A stretch of DNA of 64,000 nt from CAVXWV01 sp963695415 (GTDB lineage Bacteria; Chloroflexota; Anaerolineae; Anaerolineales; UBA4823). The stretch lies in assembly GCA_963695415.1 (NCBI GenBank), contig CAVOGL010000023.1:558001-622000 (forward strand). The letters run 5' to 3'. This document shows, piece after piece, positions 48,583 to 58,795 of this stretch. A program made the position numbers and the translations under genes. Numbering within the stretch: the first letter of the stretch is position 1; each line of letters starts with the position of its first letter. Under the pieces are notes generated by a model. The model saw only the letters and a program-made list of their open reading frames with translations. It did not search any database and was not told the DNA's origin.

Positions 48583-49797
48583 ATGGAATCAGCTCCCTCA
48601 AAATCGTTCGAATCAGACTCCACCACCCAATCGCCTCGCAAAACCTTTGCCCTGGCGTTGATCTTTGCGGTCATGTTGATGGACATCGTTGGGCTGTTGA
48701 TCCTTGCCCCGGTGGCTCCATTCATCGTCCGCCAGTACAGCGATCTGGCTCTGGCGGTCACCATGATCACCGTAATTTATGCCAGCGGGCAATTCTTTGC
48801 CGCACCCTTCATGGGGAAGCTCGGGGATACTTTCGGTCGCCGTCCTGTTCTGCTGGTCAGTCTGGTTGGGCAGGCACTGGGTTATCTCATTTTTGGATTG
48901 GGAGGAGCATTATGGGTGCTCTTTCTGGGTAGGTTGATCGGGGGCATCACCGGCGGGAATTTTTCTACGGCTACCGCTTACCTGGCAGACATCTCTACAC
49001 CGCAGGAGCGAGCAAAGAACTTCACCCTGATCGGGATTGCCTGGAGTCTGGGCTTGATCCTGGGTCCTGCAGCAGGAGCTATGCTGGGGGAGATCAGCCT
49101 TAATGCGCCAGTTTTCAGTGCTGCGGCACTTTCTATCTTGAACGTAATCCTGGCGATATTTTGGCTGCCCGAATCTCTGCCGAAGGAACATCGCTCCAAC
49201 GTATCCATCCGCCTGTCGGATATTAATCCATTTTCTGCGATCAGGAGCATGGCAATCAAGCCTGGACTTGGTTTGCTGCTGTTGGTCAGCAGCCTGTTTA
49301 ATTTCGCCTTCAATGGGATCAATTCTGTAACGACCCTGTATTACATTTCCAGGTTTAATGTTGATCCTGGTCAGGTCGGCTCTTTGCTGGTGGTGGCTGG
49401 AATCGCCCTGGCGATTGTCCAGTTTTTACTGGTTCAACGAGCGGTAGGCAGGTTTGGTGATAAAGCCGTTGCCATGGGCGGTTTAATTGTCCTGTCTGTG
49501 GGAGAGTTAGGAATTCTACTCGCTCCAGTCTTATGGATCCTTTACCCGATCACCATGCTGGCTAATATGGCGAGTGGATTTGTCTTTCCCACGCTGACTT
49601 CCTTGAATGTAGCGCGTGTTGAATACCGTGAAGTTGGACTGCTGGTAGGCGTGACCACCGCGCTTGCCAGCCTGATGACCATATTTTCGCCCATCTGGGC
49701 TGGGATTATGTTCGATCAGGTATCCATTGGCTCCCCAATCTGGATGGGTGCGGTGATATTGATTTTAGCAGCGATATTATTGTCTAGATCGAAATGA
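48583..49797 (+). CDS. MFS transporter
   Basis: 404 residues, 12 helices. The loop 2-3 motif GKLGDTFGRRPVLLVSLVGQ and the loop after helix 4-5 LGRLIGGITGGNFSTATAYLADIS are characteristic of DHA1-type drug/proton antiporters (TetA-like). TATAAT at 48553-48558 lies upstream. Substrate cannot be assigned. Confidence 0.85.
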   Translation: MESAPSKSFESDSTTQSPRKTFALALIFAVMLMDIVGLLILAPVAPFIVRQYSDLALAVTMITVIYASGQFFAAPFMGKLGDTFGRRPVLLVSLVGQALGYLIFGLGGALWVLFLGRLIGGITGGNFSTATAYLADISTPQERAKNFTLIGIAWSLGLILGPAAGAMLGEISLNAPVFSAAALSILNVILAIFWLPESLPKEHRSNVSIRLSDINPFSAIRSMAIKPGLGLLLLVSSLFNFAFNGINSVTTLYYISRFNVDPGQVGSLLVVAGIALAIVQFLLVQRAVGRFGDKAVAMGGLIVLSVGELGILLAPVLWILYPITMLANMASGFVFPTLTSLNVARVEYREVGLLVGVTTALASLMTIFSPIWAGIMFDQVSIGSPIWMGAVILILAAILLSRSK

Positions 49798-49806
49798 CGC
49801 TGTCTG

Positions 49807-50925
49807 TTAAAATACCCTACCCGCTCCCTGCATAGTCTCAACCCAGGCTACGATATTATCCGGAGGAATATCGTCCTGCATGTTGTGGGCTGGTGCCATC
49901 ACGTAACCACCTTCACGACCAAAAGTCTTGATCAAGTTCCCGACCTCCTGGTGAACTTCATCCGGGGTCGCGTTGGGCAGGAATTGCTGCACATCCACCC
50001 CTCCCCAAAATACCAGCTTTTCGCCAAACCTTTCCTTCAGGGATGCAGGCGACATCTGTGCAGCGGAGGTTTGAAGCGGGTTAAGAATATCCACACCGCA
50101 TTCGACAATCTGGTCCAGCAGGCTGAACACAGAACCACACGTATGGTGCCAGTAATAGCAATGAGCCAGATCTTTGGTGCGCTGGATTCGCTTACTAAAA
50201 AACGGGGTGATGAAACGATCAAACATTGAAGGGGAGATCAGAGGTCCGGTTTGCATACCAAAATCATCCCCGCTTGTGGTCAGATCGATGTACGGACCCA
50301 ATACAGCATAATAGTTTTCGATGATCGCCATCTGGATTTCGAAAACTTTTTCAAAATAAGCGAACACGAAATCTGGATCTCCCGCCAGCCTCGATAGGAA
50401 GTCGTCGTAACCGCACATCCAGCAGCCGAGTTCCAATATTCCGTACACCGGATGTTCTGCGATGACCACGTATTGATCTTCTTCCTTGAGCATCCTGGCT
50501 TGGTCTTCCCAGCGAACGAGGAGTTTTTCGTCTATGCGTGCTTCAGGCCATTTGAAATTGCGTAAATCTTGCAGTGTGGCATTTTTCAGGGGGTTGTTGG
50601 TGATTTCGTCATATCCACTGATCCGCTCTCGCCGAATGCCCCAACAATCAATCGAGATTGTGCCAGAGATCGTCCGTGTATATGGGCTGGGAAGGTCAAT
50701 AATTGTTCCCACGGAGCGGAAATCGGTCCCTGCCCATTCCAGGATGCGCTCATCGATTCCATTGTTGGTCAAACGGTGTGTGCCTGTGAAACCCAGGTGA
50801 TCAAGCAAAGCAGCCTGGCAGGTGGGGCTCATGGAAGTAAGTGATGTCCCACCGATATCGATCGGAACTCGATCAACAGGTTCATGCTGCATTGTGAGTT
50901 GAAACCGGTTACGACTTTCAGACAA
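49807..50925 (-). CDS. Uroporphyrinogen decarboxylase-like family protein
   Basis: About 372 residues of the UroD/MtaA superfamily. Start TTG 50925 is chosen because AGGAG (50932-50936) is 6 nt upstream. Typical parts: LTMQHEPVDRVPIDIGGTSLTSM, CYYWHHTCGSVFSLLDQIVE and GGYVMAPAHNMQDDIPPDNIVAW. It lacks the usual heme-pathway neighbours; related proteins act as methyltransferases for corrinoids, so a cobalamin or methyl-transfer role is more likely than haem synthesis. That is inference. Confidence 0.78.
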   Translation of the reverse strand: MSESRNRFQLTMQHEPVDRVPIDIGGTSLTSMSPTCQAALLDHLGFTGTHRLTNNGIDERILEWAGTDFRSVGTIIDLPSPYTRTISGTISIDCWGIRRERISGYDEITNNPLKNATLQDLRNFKWPEARIDEKLLVRWEDQARMLKEEDQYVVIAEHPVYGILELGCWMCGYDDFLSRLAGDPDFVFAYFEKVFEIQMAIIENYYAVLGPYIDLTTSGDDFGMQTGPLISPSMFDRFITPFFSKRIQRTKDLAHCYYWHHTCGSVFSLLDQIVECGVDILNPLQTSAAQMSPASLKERFGEKLVFWGGVDVQQFLPNATPDEVHQEVGNLIKTFGREGGYVMAPAHNMQDDIPPDNIVAWVETMQGAGRVF

Positions 50926-51060
50926 TTTCAACTCCTATTTCAAACCTCTGCTTATGCATCAGTACCACTCATCGGTAAAGGACAGATCCCCACGTTCATA
51001 CGATTAAGAAAAAAAACTTAATATTTTATGGTTTTTAACATGGTGACACCAGCAGGACAA

Positions 51061-51095
51061 ATAATGCCTACCTGCTCACAGCAGATAGGCATTAT
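51061..51095. repeat. 16-bp hairpin in a 351-bp gap
   Basis: ATAATGCCTACCTGCT (51061-51076) and AGCAGATAGGCATTAT (51080-51095) pair with one G-U or mismatch around CAC. No T-run follows on the plus strand. The rest of 50926-51276 shows nothing I can name. Confidence 0.55.
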
Positions 51096-51276
51096 CCTTC
51101 GTTTGGCGTAAAATGCATGACAGGTGTTCATCTCAATGGGACATCTCAATTAAAACGGGTGAGAATTGCTATCCAGTGATGCTGAATTTTGGGCATCCAT
51201 CCCCTTCCCCGATGAAAGCATCCATTCGCAGGCTTCTACTTGATGGCTGGTTTTGCCGGTAGTATCTCCGAGACGA

Positions 51277-51531
51277 TTACTTCCTGTTAAAAATTAAATT
51301 GATCCCAGCCAGAACAACCACTGCACCTGCAAAAGCAACCAGCAGACTGGGAAGATTAAGCCCTGTAACTCCACCAAATCCGAATAAACTGGCGATCCAT
51401 CCACCCACGAATGCGCCTACAATCCCCGCAAGGATGTTCGTGATGCAGCCCATCTGATCGTTACGCTTTGTAATGATGCTGGCAAGCCAGCCGGCGATAC
51501 CGCCTAAAATAATCCAGCTGATGATACCCAT
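51277..51531 (-). CDS. GlsB/YeaQ/YmgE-family membrane protein
   Basis: 84 residues: MGIISWIILGGIAGWLASII, GCITNILAGIVGAFVGGWIASLFG and LLVAFAGAVVVLAGINLIF. Three helices with Gly-rich motifs, the pattern of the GlsB/YeaQ/YmgE stress-linked family. ATG preceded by AAAGGAG. Role unknown. Confidence 0.88.
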   Translation of the reverse strand: MGIISWIILGGIAGWLASIITKRNDQMGCITNILAGIVGAFVGGWIASLFGFGGVTGLNLPSLLVAFAGAVVVLAGINLIFNRK

Positions 51532-51629
51532 GATTGGTTTCTCCTTTATGTAAAAGAATGTAGACGAATTTTACCTTAAGATAGTGAATTTTTAAGGAAA
51601 AGGATTCTGTACCGGTGGGATCCTGGTAT

Positions 51630-53276
51630 CTATGACTTGTCCCTGGGACCGGATCTGCGAAATCGGGAAAGAAAACTGCGCAAATTTTCCACGATACCTG
51701 GTTTATCTTCTTCTGGTGCTGGAAGTGGAGGTGCCTCGATGATCTTGCCATAAATATAACGGAATATCAGGTTACCCGTGGCGATCACAGGGGTTGCTAA
51801 AAGCGCTCCCATAATGCCAAAAGCCCCGGCACCAGCAATAATCCCGATCAGGACCACCAGCGGGGGCAGATCGACGGCATCCCCCATGATCCTTGGCACC
51901 AGGAGCTGGTTTTCCAGCAATTGAACCAGCCCATAAAATACAACCACTATCAACGCAAACACCAGGTGGTTGATGGCAAAGTGGGTGGATCCGAACAATA
52001 GGGCAAGCAAAACGGCGGGGATGGCAGCGATCACAGGACCAACGCTGGGGATCAACTCCATGACACCCGCGATAACGCCTAGCAGGAGCGCCCCTGGCAG
52101 ACCCAGGATAAGCCCCCCCAACCATGTGACCACACCGATCACCAGCATCAGCGATATCTGCCCGCGCAGGAAACCAGTCCAGCTCCGGCGGATATTGGTG
52201 ATCAGTCCAGTCAATTCGGATCTGTACCCAGGTGGGATCAAATCGGAGGTCCAATCTTTCATTTCGTTGGTGGTCAGAGTCATCTGCAATGAAATCAAAA
52301 TGGTGAGAAACAGTGAAACCAGAGCCGAAAAAGTCGGACCTAGAATCCCGGTGACTGTGCCCAGAGCTCTGCCAAACCCGCTGGTGATATCCCCGAAGGA
52401 CAGGCTGAAACCCGGAGAAGAAGGCTGTAACTGCGAGGCAAAATTATTCAAAAAGGTGATGAGGTATTCCTCAAGAGAGACCAGAATACCCGCCCATGCC
52501 GGATTGGCTTCCAATGTGGCAATAATATTCTGGATCCAGTCCTCCGTTTGTTCAATCATCAAGTTGTAATTGATCTTCGAAAAGAAATCGACCGCTTCCA
52601 CGATTGCTGGGATCGCCAACAAAGGAATTGCCAGCAGCAGGAGGACGACCAGGAAGTAGGTCAGACCCACTGCCAGGTTGTACTTCAGCCGACGGGTAAA
52701 GAACTTGATGACTGGATCGAGTACCACCGCCAGCAATGCTGCAGCCACCACTAGAGGAATAGCAGAGCGTCCAATATATAATACGATCAGGATCACCAAA
52801 AAGAGGACCACTCCCATGATATATCGGGTAGGTGTGCTCCAACCCTTACTTTCATTAGTCTCAACTGTATTAACGGTCACAGCTGCCGATCCAACGGTGA
52901 TCGGTTGAATGTCCGACTGATTTCCCACAGGGATTGGTGAAGTTGCATCTTCTGTTTTCTTCAGTTTGAAATCAGTACCGCTGGATTGCTGATTATTACC
53001 AGGTTTTATGTCTTTTCCTATATCAACTGGGGAATTTGAGCCTCGTGCGGATGGAAAAGCTGGTATAAAAGAATTAGCTTTTCCATCGTTGACTTCTTTT
53101 TCAGGATCGGATTTCGACTGTTGTCGGGATCGCCGGAACCCGAAATTTACCCGGTTGACCAACGCAAGAATAAAAAGAACCAGGGCTCCACTGATCGCAC
53201 CAAGAGATAAAGCCATCCAGGCTGGGCGGTGTCCCTGAGAGGAGTTTGAGGATTGTTCGGGGGTAGTTTTACTCAT
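51630..53276 (-). CDS. AI-2E family transporter with long N-terminal region
   Basis: About 548 residues. Start ATG 53276 (MSKTTPEQSS); an open frame continues to TTG 53303. An N-terminal helix and charged linker of about 120 residues precede the canonical domain: VILIVLYIGRSAIPLVVAAALLAVVLDPVIKF at about 165 on, and LIPSVGPVIAAIPAVLLAL late. Members (YdiK/TqsA/PerM-like) are candidates for peptide or small-molecule export; the AI-2 link is weak. Nearby is an unrelated membrane protein upstream. Confidence 0.85.
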   Translation of the reverse strand: MSKTTPEQSSNSSQGHRPAWMALSLGAISGALVLFILALVNRVNFGFRRSRQQSKSDPEKEVNDGKANSFIPAFPSARGSNSPVDIGKDIKPGNNQQSSGTDFKLKKTEDATSPIPVGNQSDIQPITVGSAAVTVNTVETNESKGWSTPTRYIMGVVLFLVILIVLYIGRSAIPLVVAAALLAVVLDPVIKFFTRRLKYNLAVGLTYFLVVLLLLAIPLLAIPAIVEAVDFFSKINYNLMIEQTEDWIQNIIATLEANPAWAGILVSLEEYLITFLNNFASQLQPSSPGFSLSFGDITSGFGRALGTVTGILGPTFSALVSLFLTILISLQMTLTTNEMKDWTSDLIPPGYRSELTGLITNIRRSWTGFLRGQISLMLVIGVVTWLGGLILGLPGALLLGVIAGVMELIPSVGPVIAAIPAVLLALLFGSTHFAINHLVFALIVVVFYGLVQLLENQLLVPRIMGDAVDLPPLVVLIGIIAGAGAFGIMGALLATPVIATGNLIFRYIYGKIIEAPPLPAPEEDKPGIVENLRSFLSRFRRSGPRDKS

Positions 53277-53309
53277 GGTTTTTTTGAAGCTATGAATTTC
53301 CAATACCTA

Positions 53310-54493
53310 TTATGACCAAAAAGGTTGTTGATTGTTTCCCAGTGCCTTAACCCATACGCTAAAAACACAGACCGCGATGATTTGGGGAATCCGCTCTTTG
53401 ATCAACTCTAAAAGTTCACTGCGCGCCTGACTGTAATTTTCAGACAGCACCCAGGGGCGGACAGCCAGGCTTATACTATCATATACGACCTCCATCACTT
53501 CCTCCAGGCTGCCGTAACTTGCCGATCTCTCTGGAACCCACATTGGAGCAATCTGTTCAATGGCTGGAGCAGGGTGGGACGAAAAAATAACGGGAAGAGC
53601 AGGATGATCAGAAGGCTGCATACAGGGACCAGGATCATAAACTTGACCACAATGTTGTGAGTGAGGTCAGAAGGAGTGCCCATAATAAACCACACACCGG
53701 CGAAACCAAGAATGAGCAGGACAGTTACCAGTGATATACCTACCAGCTTGGCGGTTAAGGTTGATGTCTCCGGGGCATGGTTGAGATAGACCAGCATCAC
53801 TGCACTGATGGCGATCACAACGCTGAAATTAAATAAAAAGCTGGAGAAAAGGGGAGGTAAGGCGGGCTTGATGAGGATTACCAGCACCGGGATCAGGCTC
53901 AGAGCCAGCGCGAGTCCAAAATTACGTAATGCAAGAGCCGGCAACGGACCTGGTTTGAAAAGGGCGCTAAAGCCCCACCGCCATGTGGTCATCTTCTTTT
54001 CAGATGCACTCAACCGGGTAGCGGACCAGTGCAGAGAACGCCTGAAGAAGACGATCACACCGAACAGAATCGCTATCGGTGTGATCAGGTATATGACCTG
54101 GTTTTCAGCAATCTGCGCCGGGAGGTTGGCAACGAACACCACTGCAAAGTATATTGAATAAGCCAGGCTCGTTACCATCGGGATGGCATAAATGGCGACT
54201 GCGATCCGTGCCTCTTGTGGCTGGTCATTGGTGGGGAAGGCATAGGCATAGGAAAGCAAAAATACACCGCCCAGCAGGAGCATGGCGTCCTGGGAAGGCG
54301 CCAGAGCCCGCGACCAGTCAAAACCGCTGTTCGTCAGGATGGTGGCGATGGATGAGAGCATGATACTCAGGAAAAACCAGAGCAAGAGGAAACTGGATCT
54401 GGTCTTGTTCTTCACCTGGACAAGGTACCCGAAACTGGCTCCTGAAAGAACGAGCATGATGACACCAACCAGGGTGAAAATACCGAAATTCAT
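53310..54493 (-). CDS. Seven-helix membrane protein, possibly frameshifted
   Basis: From ATG 54493: about eight helices ending LFPLFFRPTLLQPLNRLLQ, a C-terminus common to N-terminal sensor parts of Anaerolineae histidine kinases/HAMP proteins. The frame then stops at 53495 (QCGFQRDRQVTAAWRK). A second frame, from about 53560 to 53310, reads YGSLEEVMEVVYDSISLAVRPW and ends in WVKALGNNQQPFWS. A one-base indel near 53560 would join them into about 390 residues. Whether that is right is open. Function unknown. Confidence 0.55.
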
Positions 54494-54658
54494 CGTGGTC
54501 TTTACCTGAAACCCTTACCACTATTGTAAGCCTTTTTTAAAATTACCTCACCTATGAAGCAGCTTACCTCGTGCGCCAGGTCAGTGTCGTGGCGTGGGGA
54601 GTGATTAAGGTTCCTGTCCATTCCCCCAAATTATCTCATCTCGAAGTTTTGGGTCTGG

Positions 54659-55147
54659 CTAGACCTGACTACAAATGATATTAATCTCCTTAGTCCAACT
54701 GGTGGCACGCTCCATCTCGCCTTCCTTTAAAGGTCCTTCAATATCCACCACACCAAATCCTTGAGGATCGATGACCTGTATTCCACCTTTGGATTGGAGT
54801 TGTTTGGAGATTGACTCGGCGGCGTAGCCAAAGATTTTGACAAAGAAAAGCAGAACGCGATTGTCGATATCTTCTAGTTTAAAGCGGGTATCAAAGGCTG
54901 CCACCTTCACCCCATTCAATCCTCCCTTGGGGATTCCGTTCAGGAAATTGTTCATTGCCGGTGTTGGACGGAAACGCTGTGTGGGTGCACCAGCTATCAG
55001 CAATTCTATGCCAGTTAGTTCTTTTGATTCGGCTTCGCCGGCACGCACAATTGTCACATCCTGAGTCGAACTGAGCTCAGCTGCAATTGCTTGAGCCACT
55101 TTCTCCGTATTTCCATATTGAGAATCGTAAATCACCAATGTTTTCAT
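54659..55147 (-). CDS. Flavodoxin
   Basis: 162 residues. FMN phosphate-binding loop YDSQYGNTEKVAQAI at the N-terminus (DSQYGNTEK), then LLIAGAPTQRFRPTPAMNNFL. Small electron carrier; C-terminal part PQGFGVVDIEGPLKEGEMERA is typical. No partner reductase nearby. The 165-bp gap 54494-54658 shows nothing clear. Confidence 0.88.
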   Translation of the reverse strand: MKTLVIYDSQYGNTEKVAQAIAAELSSTQDVTIVRAGEAESKELTGIELLIAGAPTQRFRPTPAMNNFLNGIPKGGLNGVKVAAFDTRFKLEDIDNRVLLFFVKIFGYAAESISKQLQSKGGIQVIDPQGFGVVDIEGPLKEGEMERATSWTKEINIICSQV

Positions 55148-55198
55148 GGATTTGTTCCCTTTTCGTGTTGGAGGTCCTATTGAGGTCGAAGAGGGGAT

Positions 55199-55495
55199 TT
55201 AACCGCCAGCCATTGCACCTACGATACGCAATGGTTCCTTGCCTGAAGCAACAGCTTCAGGCAAGTCAGCGTCTGTTGGGTCGTGGGACAGGTCCTCCCC
55301 ACATGCAAAGAAACGCACAAACGCACGCCGTTGCCTGGATTTTTGGTCTCGGATCGTGCCGCGCAGCATCGGGTACTGAACCTCCAAAACATCCAGCACC
55401 GCATCGATCGTCACTGGATTTTCTACTTCGAGCGTTACCTCGCGTTCAGTGTTTGCCAGCCGCCAGAGGTGGGTGGGTAAGATCACGTGCACCAT
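55199..55495 (-). CDS. MoaD/ThiS-like ubiquitin-fold protein
   Basis: 98 residues with C-terminal Gly-Gly (RIVGAMAGG), the activated end used in sulfur transfer for molybdopterin or thiamine, or in protein conjugation by some relatives. The middle VTIDAVLDVLEVQYPML fits the fold. It follows the BNR-repeat gene with 13 nt between and the same strand; paired MoaD-like and BNR-repeat genes are seen in other bacteria (memory). No moaE or thiF-like gene lies in the window. Confidence 0.8.
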   Translation of the reverse strand: MVHVILPTHLWRLANTEREVTLEVENPVTIDAVLDVLEVQYPMLRGTIRDQKSRQRRAFVRFFACGEDLSHDPTDADLPEAVASGKEPLRIVGAMAGG

Positions 55496-55508
55496 TGCTG
55501 TAAGATCC

Positions 55509-56624
55509 TTAATTCAGGGTCTGAACTTCGACCGAAAGCACCCTGGGGAGGTCGCGCACGATGGTCGTCCAACTGTCCCCAGAATTGGACGAGGCGTAAA
55601 CCTGACCGCCGGTGGTGCCGAAGTACACGCCGCATGGGTCGAGTGTGTCAACGGTCATCGCACTGCGCAGGATGTTGACGTAGCAGTTGCTTTGTGGGAG
55701 ACCTTTTGAGAGTGCTTCCCATTCATTCCCACCCGTGCGGCTGCGATAAACTCGTAATTTTCCTTCGGGAGGGTAATGTTCAGAGTCGCTCTTGATCGGC
55801 ACAACGTAAATCGTATCGGGTTCCTGTGCATGGACGGCGATGGGGAAGCCAAAATCACTGGGAAGGTTATCGCTGACCTCGTACCAGGAATCACCGGCGT
55901 TGTCGCTGCGCATCACGTCCCAATGCTTCTGCATGAATAATACGTCAGGACGAGTGGGGTGCATGGCGATGTTGTGCACACAATGACCCACATCCGCCTC
56001 CGGATCCGGAAGCTCCCAGTTGGATTTAAGACCCTGGGTGATCGCCTTCCAGGTCTCACCACCATCGTCCGTGCGGAAGGCACCCGCTGCAGAAATTGCC
56101 ACGTAAAGACGTCTCGGATTCTGCGGGTCCTGCAAGATGGTGTGCAGGCACATCCCGCCTGCACCAGGCTGCCATAAATTCCCTTTGACCTCACGCAGAC
56201 CTGCCAGCTCTTGCCAGGATTGTCCCCCATCGCTGGACCGGAATAAAGCGGCGTCCTCCACACCAGCGTAAACTGTGTCGGCATCAAACAAGGACGGCTC
56301 CAAATACCAGACCCGGGTGAACTCCCAGGGATGCTGTGTGCCATCGTAGAACTGGTGTGTGCCCGGAATGCCATCGTATACGAACTCGTTGCTCACAGTT
56401 GACCAGGTCCCGCCTCCGTCGTCTGAACGGTGGATCACCTGACCGAACCAGGCGCTTGCCTGAGATGCGTAAATACGGTTTGCATCCATGTGTGAACCTT
56501 TGAGATGGTAGATCTCCAATCCGGGGAAGTGCGGACCACTCACCTCCCAATCTTTCCGCCTGGCATCTGATGTCAGGATAAACGCACCTTTACTGGTGCC
56601 GACCAAAACGCGCACACTACTCAT
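55509..56624 (-). CDS. BNR/sortilin-like repeat glycoside-hydrolase-type protein
   Basis: 371 residues of a beta-propeller with Asp-box (BNR) repeats: SDDGGGTWSTV, SSDGGQSWQEL, TDDGGETWKAI, SDNAGDSWYEV, SRTGGNEWEAL and SNSGDSWTTI. No signal peptide, so cytoplasmic. AGGAGGATC precedes the ATG. Annotated relatives are called exo-alpha-sialidase, but catalytic residues are not evident here. Probably in one unit with the MoaD-like gene. Confidence 0.82.
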   Translation of the reverse strand: MSSVRVLVGTSKGAFILTSDARRKDWEVSGPHFPGLEIYHLKGSHMDANRIYASQASAWFGQVIHRSDDGGGTWSTVSNEFVYDGIPGTHQFYDGTQHPWEFTRVWYLEPSLFDADTVYAGVEDAALFRSSDGGQSWQELAGLREVKGNLWQPGAGGMCLHTILQDPQNPRRLYVAISAAGAFRTDDGGETWKAITQGLKSNWELPDPEADVGHCVHNIAMHPTRPDVLFMQKHWDVMRSDNAGDSWYEVSDNLPSDFGFPIAVHAQEPDTIYVVPIKSDSEHYPPEGKLRVYRSRTGGNEWEALSKGLPQSNCYVNILRSAMTVDTLDPCGVYFGTTGGQVYASSNSGDSWTTIVRDLPRVLSVEVQTLN

Positions 56625-56636
56625 CTTTTGATCCTC

Positions 56637-57080
56637 CTAGCTTTTGAATTGCTCTTCAACCGCGTTGGTGGACTGGTTAATCATCCAGTTGATGCCGAAC
56701 TTGTCCACAAACATGCCGAAACGAGCGCCCCAGAAAGTGTCTTGCAGGGGCATGGTGATTTGACCGCCTGAGGATAAACCATTGTACAGGCGATCGGTCT
56801 CCTCATCGTTATCGGTTTGAAGTGAGATATTCACGTTATTCCCGACAACCACACTCCCCTGACCTGATGGTCCATCGCTCCCCATCATCACTGTGCCTTC
56901 ACCGATGGGAAGAGAAACGTGCATCACCCGCGCAGCATCCTCGGCAGGCATCTCGTTCCCAGATGGCATGTCTTTGTACTGTTGATAATCCGAGAATTCC
57001 CCACCAAAAACCGATTTATAGAAATTGAAGGCTTCATCGCAGTTGCCATTGAAATTTAAGTACGGATTGATTGTTGCCAC
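56637..57080 (-). CDS. VOC-family (PhnB-like) protein
   Basis: 147 residues. MATINPYLNFNGNCDEAFNFYKSVFGGEFS is the glyoxalase/dioxygenase superfamily start; WGARFGMFVDKFGINWMIN the C-terminal motif. PhnB-like proteins often act as 3-demethylubiquinone-like or unknown enzymes. GTG start after AAAGGAG. No metal-ligand assignment made. Confidence 0.85.
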   Translation of the reverse strand: MATINPYLNFNGNCDEAFNFYKSVFGGEFSDYQQYKDMPSGNEMPAEDAARVMHVSLPIGEGTVMMGSDGPSGQGSVVVGNNVNISLQTDNDEETDRLYNGLSSGGQITMPLQDTFWGARFGMFVDKFGINWMINQSTNAVEEQFKS

Positions 57081-57163
57081 TGTTCGTCTCCTTTATGTGT
57101 TAGTTGCCAATTATGGGTGATCGTTTGACGTTCACCGTATTCTTTCCTTGTTGATCCAAACAA

Positions 57164-57185
57164 ACTATTTCCAAAAGGAAATAGG
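57164..57185 (-). terminator. Small hairpin after DinB-like gene
   Basis: CTATTTCC (57165-57172) pairs with GGAAATAG (57177-57184). It is followed on the minus strand by TTTGTTTGG. A weak terminator is likely. Confidence 0.45.
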
Positions 57186-57186
57186 C

Positions 57187-57486
57187 TTAATTCTGAATGG
57201 TGCATAGTGCCTGCCGGACCTCACCCCAATCAACGCTTTCGAATTTGCCTGAGCGCACGTTGCGTTCCAGCAGGTCCAGGTAAAAAGCTGTGTGTTTAAC
57301 CTGTGCCGCTAAGGTGGCGCACATCCCGCCAACAGGTATGGATGCTTCTTCTGCTGTGACGGAAGACAGTGTTTCAAACATCGAGGTACCTTTGTCTAAG
57401 AATAGACCATGGACATTTTCGAATGTCTCTTCGAGAAGAAAGTAAAGCGCCTGCTTAAAATGATCCGTTTGTATCTGCTCCGTCAT
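57187..57486 (-). CDS. DinB-like protein, short
   Basis: About 99 residues; start ATG 57486 after GGAGG (GGAGGATATATG). FKQALYFLLEETFENVHGLFLD and SIPVGGMCATLAAQVKHTAFYLDLL recall the DinB/YfiT four-helix fold, with a possible metal His in KHTAFYLD. Members are about 150-170 residues, so this is shorter by a C-terminal helix, through truncation or an undetected frameshift. Confidence 0.55.
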   Translation of the reverse strand: MTEQIQTDHFKQALYFLLEETFENVHGLFLDKGTSMFETLSSVTAEEASIPVGGMCATLAAQVKHTAFYLDLLERNVRSGKFESVDWGEVRQALCTIQN

Positions 57487-57590
57487 ATATCCTCCAGCAA
57501 TCACATTCTAACAAAAATAGATCAAATTAGTCAAATATTCTCACCCCGGAGTCATCTTTTCAGGGAATGGCAAGCCCACATTTCAGGAAC

Positions 57591-58744
57591 TTATTTGATT
57601 ATCGCATCGTTGATATAGTCCCAATTGATGCGGTAGCCCAAGCCTGGCTCCTGGGGCAGGTGGACGTAACCATCTTCATCCATCGGGTCGCAGATCGCCT
57701 CCAGGTAGGGGGAGGTGTCTCGTAATCCACACCCGGCGCCAACAGCCCGCGCTCGTAGAACTCACTCACATCCTCGCTGATCGAGCCCAGGGTTTGTAGG
57801 TTGCCAAAACCGCTCATGTGCACTTCCATTTTGACCCCAAAAGCCTCACATACTGCCGCCATTTTTTTGACGCCCGTGATGCCCCCGCGCAGCACGTCCA
57901 TGCGGCTCATATCCGATGCACCGCGCAGGATCCAATCAGCGCGCGTGTACAGGCTGCCAGCAGCGATCTCTGGCGAAAGGATTGGGATGGACAGCTCTCG
58001 GGAAAGTTTTTCATAAGTGGATGGGCGGTATTCGGGCATGGGGTGTTCGTACCAGTAAAATTTCAGCTCCTCCAGGATGCGTCCCACCCGGTAGGCTTCA
58101 TCATAAGTGCGGTATGTGCCCCATGGGTCGTAGCTCAGGATCATATCGTCTCCAACCGCTGAGCGTACCGCCCGGCAGACCTCGATGTCCTGCTGGATGT
58201 GAGAGGGGCGTCCGGGATCAGGTTTCCCGGTCAGCGGGTCCCAAAAATAATAGGGATGGATTTTGTAATGGGTGTATCCCTGGCGTTTGCAGTCCAGGGC
58301 GTGTTGGGCGTAATCGGCGGGAGTGCCCATGTTTGGGAACGTGCTGGCATAAGCCTTGACCCTATCCCTGCAAGCTCCCAGCAGCTTGTAAAGCGGCAGA
58401 TTCAGGTGTCGTGCTTGCAGATCCCAAAGCGCCATGTCCAGAACACTGATCAGGTTTTCTTCGATGTTCGCCACCCACAACCAGTGCCAGAATTTTTCCC
58501 GGTCGTAGGGATCCTGCCCCAGTACAAGTGAACGGATACGCCCTTCCAGAGCGGTGCGCTGCCCGGCGGTGAGACCGTCCTGGTCCCCATGCCCGCTCCC
58601 ACCCAAATAATATCCCTCCGCTCCTTCATCGGTGACGATCCTGGTCAGGGTCTGCACGATATCGACCTCTGGCAGGAGTTTACCGTTATGAAAGGGGATT
58701 CGTTTCAGCCTGAATGGAATAACCTGCAAGTCGACGATCTTCAT
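57591..58744 (-). CDS. Enolase-superfamily dehydratase/racemase, C-terminal frameshift
   Basis: Mandelate racemase/muconate lactonising enzyme family, about 384 residues after repair. GLGSALWDLQARHLNLPLYKLLG-like N-terminal block (MALWDLQARHLNLPLYKLLG), HYKIHPYYFW, and ILSYDPWGTY with catalytic/metal Asp, then YWYEHPMPE. Near 57708-57712 a run of five G (plus strand) should be six: with one more base ETPP continues as PYLEAICDPMDEDGYVHLPQ and ends KTAA-less at a stop at 57591. In the given frame it ends in a random tail at 57599. Likely dehydrates a sugar acid; next gene (DapA-like) may act on the product. Confidence 0.82.
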
Positions 58745-58795
58745 ATCTCGCTCCTTCCGGATTCGATGAATCCGAACTGCTTAATGGTTAATTGC

